The notes below the pieces were generated by a model. The model searched no databases, was not told the DNA's origin, and saw only the letters and a program-made list of their open reading frames with translations. Made by a program: the position numbers and the translations under genes. This document shows, one piece after another, positions 4,953 through 8,854 of a DNA stretch of 8,854 bases. The first letter of the stretch is position 1. Every line of letters begins with the position of its first letter. This stretch comes from Clostridia bacterium (GTDB taxonomy: Bacteria > Bacillota_A > Clostridia > UBA1381), in contig JAFZNF010000129.1 of assembly GCA_017553025.1 (NCBI GenBank), forward strand, positions 1-8,854, read 5' to 3'.

Positions 4953-6845
4953 CTATTCTAATTCAAACGCGCCTGTATAAAGCTGATAATACTTGCCTTT
5001 TTTCTCTATGAGCTCCCTATGGTTTCCGCGCTCTATAATTCTTCCCTTTTCCATAACCATTATAACGTCTGAATTTTTAACTGTTGAAAGCCTGTGTGCA
5101 ATTACGAAAACTGTTCTTCCCTTCATAAGACTGTCCATACCGCGTTGCACAATTGCCTCCGTTCTTGTATCTATACTTGAAGTTGCCTCGTCCAGTATCA
5201 TAACAGGCGGGTCTGCAACAGCCGCTCTTGCGATTGCGATAAGCTGGCGCTGTCCCTGTGATATATTTGCTCCGTTATTGGTTATCATCGTTTCATACCC
5301 CTCGGGAAGTCTTGTTATGAAATCATCTGCACCGACGAGCTTTGCAGCTTTTATACATTCCTCGTCTGTCGCGTCGAGTTTTCCGTAACGTATATTATCC
5401 ATAACGCTGCCCGTAAACAGATTTGTTTCCTGCAACACTATCCCCAAAGAGCGTCTTAAGTCGGACTTTTTTATCTTGTTCACATTTATTCCGTCATAAC
5501 GGATTTTTCCGTCGGCAATATCGTAAAATCTGTTTATAAGATTTGTAATTGTCGTTTTTCCTGCGCCTGTTGCTCCTACAAAAGCTACTTTCTGCCCAGG
5601 TCTTGCAAAAACGTTTATATCGTGAAGAACGGGTTTCCCCTCTTCATATTCAAAATCAACTCCGTCAAGAGTAACATCGCCCGAAAGTTTGGTATATGTG
5701 AGTGTTCCGTCGCCGTGAGGGTGTTTCCACGCCCAATTGCCCGTATGCTTTTCGGTTTCGGTTATTTGTCCGTTTTCATCGATTACAGCGTTTACGAGTG
5801 TTACATACCCATTATCTGCTTCAGGTAGTTCGTCCATAAGCTCAAAAATGCGTTCAGCTCCTGCAAGCGCCATAACTACCGCATTTATCTGCTGTGAACA
5901 TTGGTTTACATTACCCGTAAACTGCTTTGTCATATTAAGAAAGGTTACAGCAACCGAAAGGGAAAACACAGGATTAAAGGAAAGGGCAATATTATGTATT
6001 CCCAAAAGATAGAAAATCCCGCCTGCTACCGCCATAATAACGTAAAGCACATTGCCTATATTCATAATTATCGGACCCAGCATATTTGCATAGGCGTGCG
6101 CGCGGTAGCTGTCAGAATTCAGTTCATCATTCAGTTTATAAAAATCCTCTTTTACGGCGTCTTCGTGACAGAATACCTTAATTACCTTCTGCCCATTCAT
6201 CATTTCCTGAATAAAGCCCTCTGTTTTTCCTAAAGATTTCTGCTGTCTTATAAAATATTTTGCCGAGCCTCTGCCTGCCTTTTTGGAAACATATACCATA
6301 AACACTACGCCTACCAAGAGGATAAGCGTCATCCATATGCTGTAATAAAGCATAACAAAAAATACGCATATTACAAGTGCACCTGCCCGAATAAGCGACG
6401 GTATCGCCTGTGACACAAGCTGGCGGAGAGTGTCAATATCGTTAGTGTAACGGCTCATTATATCGCCCGCTTTATGGGTATCAAAATACCGTATCGGTAA
6501 ATTTTGCATACCGTCAAACATTTTGCGCCGCATTTTTGAAAGGAAACCCTGCGTTATGACCGCCATAAGCCGATTGTAGACAAATACGGCAGCAAGCGCA
6601 ACGGCGTAAATGGCGACAAGAACAAATATTGTGGGCACAAGCTCGGATTCTGCAGCCGCCCAATTGCCCGTTTCTCCCCATTTTTCGATTATCGCTATTA
6701 CCTTCTGTATAAAAACATCAGGAACAGCCGCCGCTGCTGAGGAGAATAGAATACAGAACAACGTGACGGGAAGAAGTACAGGATAGAAAGAGAAAAGTGT
6801 TTTTATAACTCTCCCTATTGTTCGGGGATTGCTTCTCTTATTCAT
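4953..6845 (-). CDS. Heterodimeric ABC exporter subunit, canonical NBD (permease-ATPase fusion)
   Basis: This 630-residue half-transporter is a type IV ABC exporter: six membrane segments in about residues 20-310, then a nucleotide-binding domain. Visible are Walker A GATGAGKTT (424-432), Q-loop Gln472, the signature ISQGQ (528-532, Gln for the usual Gly), Walker B VMILDE with catalytic Glu553, and switch His584 in IAHRLSTV. An insert of about 43 residues (346-388) with WAWKHPH (371-377) lies between the membrane part and the NBD. The ATG at 6845 has GGGGGTG close upstream and overlaps the stop of the upstream subunit by 8 bases; the frame is open to 6884 but that would give a 47-base overlap with no better site. 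It is the second gene of the operon. Relatives are TM288, LmrD and BmrD; substrates cannot be told from sequence. Confidence 0.93.
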   Translation of the reverse strand: MNKRSNPRTIGRVIKTLFSFYPVLLPVTLFCILFSSAAAAVPDVFIQKVIAIIEKWGETGNWAAAESELVPTIFVLVAIYAVALAAVFVYNRLMAVITQGFLSKMRRKMFDGMQNLPIRYFDTHKAGDIMSRYTNDIDTLRQLVSQAIPSLIRAGALVICVFFVMLYYSIWMTLILLVGVVFMVYVSKKAGRGSAKYFIRQQKSLGKTEGFIQEMMNGQKVIKVFCHEDAVKEDFYKLNDELNSDSYRAHAYANMLGPIIMNIGNVLYVIMAVAGGIFYLLGIHNIALSFNPVFSLSVAVTFLNMTKQFTGNVNQCSQQINAVVMALAGAERIFELMDELPEADNGYVTLVNAVIDENGQITETEKHTGNWAWKHPHGDGTLTYTKLSGDVTLDGVDFEYEEGKPVLHDINVFARPGQKVAFVGATGAGKTTITNLINRFYDIADGKIRYDGINVNKIKKSDLRRSLGIVLQETNLFTGSVMDNIRYGKLDATDEECIKAAKLVGADDFITRLPEGYETMITNNGANISQGQRQLIAIARAAVADPPVMILDEATSSIDTRTEAIVQRGMDSLMKGRTVFVIAHRLSTVKNSDVIMVMEKGRIIERGNHRELIEKKGKYYQLYTGAFELE

Positions 6846-8577
6846 CGTCTTCACCCCCGTTTGTCTGCTGCTCAAATATTTCACGGTAAATTCCGCTTGA
6901 TTTTAAAAGTTCGCCGTGCGTTCCTGTAGCTGAAATTCTGCCGTTATCCATAACTATTATCATATCTGCGTCCTGAACGGAGGATATTCGCTGAGCTATT
7001 ATAATTTTCGTTGTTTCTGGCATATATAGGGAAAGCGCTTTCCGTATAGATGCGTCGGTTTTGGTATCCACAGCGCTTGTGGAATCGTCAAGTATAAGAA
7101 TTTTAGGCTTTTTTAACAGTGCGCGGGCTATACAAAGGCGTTGCCTTTGTCCTCCCGAAACGTTAGTTCCGCCCTGTTCTATTTTTGTTTCGTATTTATC
7201 GGGAAAAGTTTCAATAAATTCGTCAGCACAGGCAATTGCGCAAGCCTCTTTTATCTCTTCATCTGTTGCGTTTTCATTCCCCCACATCAGATTTTCCTTT
7301 ATAGTCCCCGAAAAAAGCAGATTTTTCTGCAATACCATAGCAACTGCATTTCTAAGAGTTTCTATATCGTATTTGCGCACATCTGTACCGCCTACCGTAA
7401 CACTTCCCTCAGGCACATCATAAAGCCTTGGAATAAGCTGTACAAGCGAGGATTTGCCCGAACCCGTACCGCCGATTATGCCGACTGCCGTGCCTTGGGG
7501 AATTTTGATGTTTATATCGCTAAGTACATATTTTTTTGCTTTCTCGCTGTATTTAAAGTTTACATTATTAAACTCAACCGAACCGTTGTCAACCGTTTTT
7601 TTTGGGTTTTCAGCCATTTTGAGCGTCGGGGTTTCATCAAGCACCTCCGCTATCCTTTTTGCAGACTCTGCGGACATCGTCAGCATAACATATATCATAG
7701 ACAGCATCATAAGCGACATCAAAACCTGTACTCCGTATGAGAGCATTGCTGAAATCTGACCTATTCCCACATTTCCTATACGGTTTATAACCATTTTTGA
7801 GCCGACATACAGTATAAATACCGAATTAAAGTTCATACAAAGCTGCATAAGCGGCATATTGAGTGCGACAAGTTTCTCCGCCCTGGTAAAATCAATGCAG
7901 ATATCCTCCGCCGCAGCCTTAAACTTTTCCTTTTCGTATTCCTCCCGCGAAAATCCCTTTACGATACGCATAGCGCGGATATTTTCCTCGATTGACTCAT
8001 TCATACGGTCATATTTTTTGAACACTCTTCGGAAAGCAGGCATTGCTCTTTTTGCAATCTGGTAAAGTCCTATGCCAAGCACAGGAACTGCAACAACAAA
8101 TGCAGAGGCAAGCGCTCCGCCCATTATGTACGCCATCGTTATTGAGAATATCAGCATTAAAGGACTCCTTAAAGCAATCCTTATCAGCATCATAAATGAC
8201 ATCTGAACATTGTTTGCATCGGTAGTCATTCTCGTCACAAGCGATGATGAGGAAAACCTGTCGATATTTTCAAAGCTGAAGGTCTGTATCTTTCGGAACA
8301 TATCACTCCTAAGATTTTTTACAAACCCTGCCGATGCATAAGAACAGGTGAATGCCGCCGCACCTCCGCACAAAAGCGACAGCACAGCCATAATAATGAG
8401 CAAAAGTCCTGTTTTCATTACTTGGGCAATCTCTGTCTGCTGCTGAATTTTATTTACCAAATCAGCCGTTATAAACGGTATAAATGTTTCGATTACAGCC
8501 TCTCCAAGTATAAGCAAAAGCGTAATGACAGCAGGTGCCTTGTACTCTCTTAAAGAGCCTAAAAGCCGTTTTATCAA
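6838..8577 (-). CDS. Heterodimeric ABC exporter subunit, degenerate NBD (permease-ATPase fusion)
   Basis: This 579-residue half-transporter has a six-segment membrane domain (about 15-300) and a C-terminal NBD. Visible are Walker A GGTGSGKS (369-376), Q-loop Gln417, a canonical signature VSGGQ (473-477), and Walker B ILILDD, where Asp498 replaces the catalytic Glu. Gln529 replaces the switch His (IAQRISSV). This is the pattern of the degenerate partner (TM287, BmrC type): its signature completes the active site on the other subunit, while its own site binds ATP but hydrolyses it poorly. The start is TTG at 8577 with GGGAGG at 8586-8591, 8 nt upstream; no ATG lies nearby. It is the first gene of the operon, about 80 nt after tRNA-Glu, with no clear promoter of its own. 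A multidrug or lipid exporter is likely; the substrate is unknown. Confidence 0.93.
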   Translation of the reverse strand: MIKRLLGSLREYKAPAVITLLLILGEAVIETFIPFITADLVNKIQQQTEIAQVMKTGLLLIIMAVLSLLCGGAAAFTCSYASAGFVKNLRSDMFRKIQTFSFENIDRFSSSSLVTRMTTDANNVQMSFMMLIRIALRSPLMLIFSITMAYIMGGALASAFVVAVPVLGIGLYQIAKRAMPAFRRVFKKYDRMNESIEENIRAMRIVKGFSREEYEKEKFKAAAEDICIDFTRAEKLVALNMPLMQLCMNFNSVFILYVGSKMVINRIGNVGIGQISAMLSYGVQVLMSLMMLSMIYVMLTMSAESAKRIAEVLDETPTLKMAENPKKTVDNGSVEFNNVNFKYSEKAKKYVLSDINIKIPQGTAVGIIGGTGSGKSSLVQLIPRLYDVPEGSVTVGGTDVRKYDIETLRNAVAMVLQKNLLFSGTIKENLMWGNENATDEEIKEACAIACADEFIETFPDKYETKIEQGGTNVSGGQRQRLCIARALLKKPKILILDDSTSAVDTKTDASIRKALSLYMPETTKIIIAQRISSVQDADMIIVMDNGRISATGTHGELLKSSGIYREIFEQQTNGGEDDE

Positions 8578-8610
8578 AAAAAACGCCTCCCTATTCTTTG
8601 AATTTTAAAT

Positions 8611-8658
8611 AAGAATAAGTAAAAATCGGCAACTTTCTATCGAAATTTGCCGATTTTT
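8611..8658 (-). terminator. Intrinsic terminator of tRNA-Glu
   Basis: AAAAATCGGCAA (8621-8632) and TTGCCGATTTTT (8647-8658) form a perfect 12 bp stem, and TTTC/GAAA can extend it inward past one mismatch. Reading leftward the 3' arm ends in TTTTT and is followed by ACTTATTCTT. The first base of the stem is the last A of the tRNA CCA, so trailer and terminator start together. The T-run is short, so some read-through is plausible. Confidence 0.8.
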
Positions 8659-8732
8659 GGTGACTCCTGGGGGATTCGAACCCCCGATGCTGCCGTGAGA
8701 GGGCAGAGTCTTAACCGCTTGACCAAGGAGCC
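8658..8732 (-). tRNA. tRNA-Glu (anticodon CUC), CCA encoded
   Basis: The 75-nt gene folds as a full cloverleaf: acceptor GGCTCCT with AGGAGTC (one G-T pair), a D arm with GTC/GAC, anticodon stem CTGCC/GGCAG around loop CTCTCAC with anticodon CTC, a 4-nt variable loop, and T arm GGGGG/CCCCC around TTCGAAT. The discriminator is A, as in Bacillus tRNA-Glu, and CCA is encoded. It reads GAG codons. It is a single tRNA gene here with its own promoter and terminator. Confidence 0.97.
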
Positions 8733-8745
8733 GTGCAACTATTAG

Positions 8746-8790
8746 AGTTTACCACACAATCCCTTTTTTGTCAACTAAAATTTTAAAATT
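8746..8790 (-). promoter_or_regulatory. Sigma-A promoter of tRNA-Glu with UP-element-like tract
   Basis: On the minus strand TTGACA (8774-8769) and TAAACT (8751-8746) are 17 nt apart and TGG precedes the -10 (extended -10). The start would be near 8739, 7 nt before the mature tRNA. Directly upstream of the -35, AATTTTAAAATTTTA (8790-8776) has the alternating A and T tracts of an UP element, which binds the RNA polymerase alpha subunit at stable-RNA promoters. The 64 bases further right are A/T-rich and show no other feature. Confidence 0.88.
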
Positions 8791-8854
8791 ATTTGCATAT
8801 CCCGAATAAAAAGCGGAATATTTCATATTTTTACATTTTTTTCATAAAATACTC

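Noticed and set aside
6846..6884. Longer start of the second exporter subunit at 6884
   Set aside because: It would overlap the upstream gene by 47 bases; the ATG at 6845 has a GGGGGTG ribosome site at good distance and a usual 8-base overlap.
7141..7740. 199-codon plus-strand frame opposite the first exporter gene
   Set aside because: It is antisense to a well-matched ABC protein, has no ribosome site, and its translation resembles no family. The same holds for the frames at 4993-5388, 7061-7423 and 7454-7759.
8788..8825. Weak stem ATAT-CCG/CGG-ATAT near the right edge
   Set aside because: It has a mismatch and few G-C pairs, and no plus-strand gene precedes it; it could be part of a feature beyond the window but cannot be supported.

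Overview
The window looks like chromosomal DNA of a low-GC, endospore-forming Firmicute, most likely class Clostridia. Three things point there: the hup-rqcP-yabP-yabQ-divIC gene cluster, A/T-rich intergenic DNA with consensus sigma-A promoters and strong GGAGG-type ribosome binding sites, and a paired ABC exporter with a linker type that I recall from clostridial proteins. No genus is claimed. I see no insertion sequence, prophage, CRISPR array or riboswitch, and no gene-free stretch longer than about 210 bases.

Left part (1-1587, minus strand). A transcription unit runs leftward from a sigma-A promoter at 1559-1587: HU (hup), the ribosome quality control S4 protein RqcP, the sporulation proteins YabP and YabQ, and the start of DivIC, which runs off the left edge. 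An imperfect terminator or attenuator lies between hup and rqcP. The rqcP-yabP gap holds a dyad that would hide the yabP ribosome binding site in a long transcript and also contains a possible mother-cell sigma promoter.

Middle (1634-4950). A SpoVB/YabM-type flippase gene is divergent from hup, with its own perfect sigma-A hexamers. It meets the cca gene tail to tail; the two share a TTAA and a bidirectional terminator built from their last codons. The cca gene (class II CCA-adding enzyme with an HD domain) has its own promoter and probably a TTG start. Divergent from cca is a 60-residue protein with 17 Cys and 16 Asn, the one gene here I cannot name. A bidirectional terminator follows it.

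Right part (4953-8854, minus strand). A two-gene operon encodes a heterodimeric type IV ABC exporter. The first gene has the degenerate Walker B and switch residues, the second the canonical ones. Upstream lies tRNA-Glu(CUC) with an encoded CCA end, a textbook promoter and its own terminator. The exporter operon has no clear promoter of its own, so read-through from the tRNA unit is possible.

The most useful leads are the yabP leader dyad, the Cys/Asn-rich microprotein, the terminator hidden in overlapping gene ends, and the tRNA-exporter arrangement. Most of the window is otherwise conserved core and sporulation gene content.
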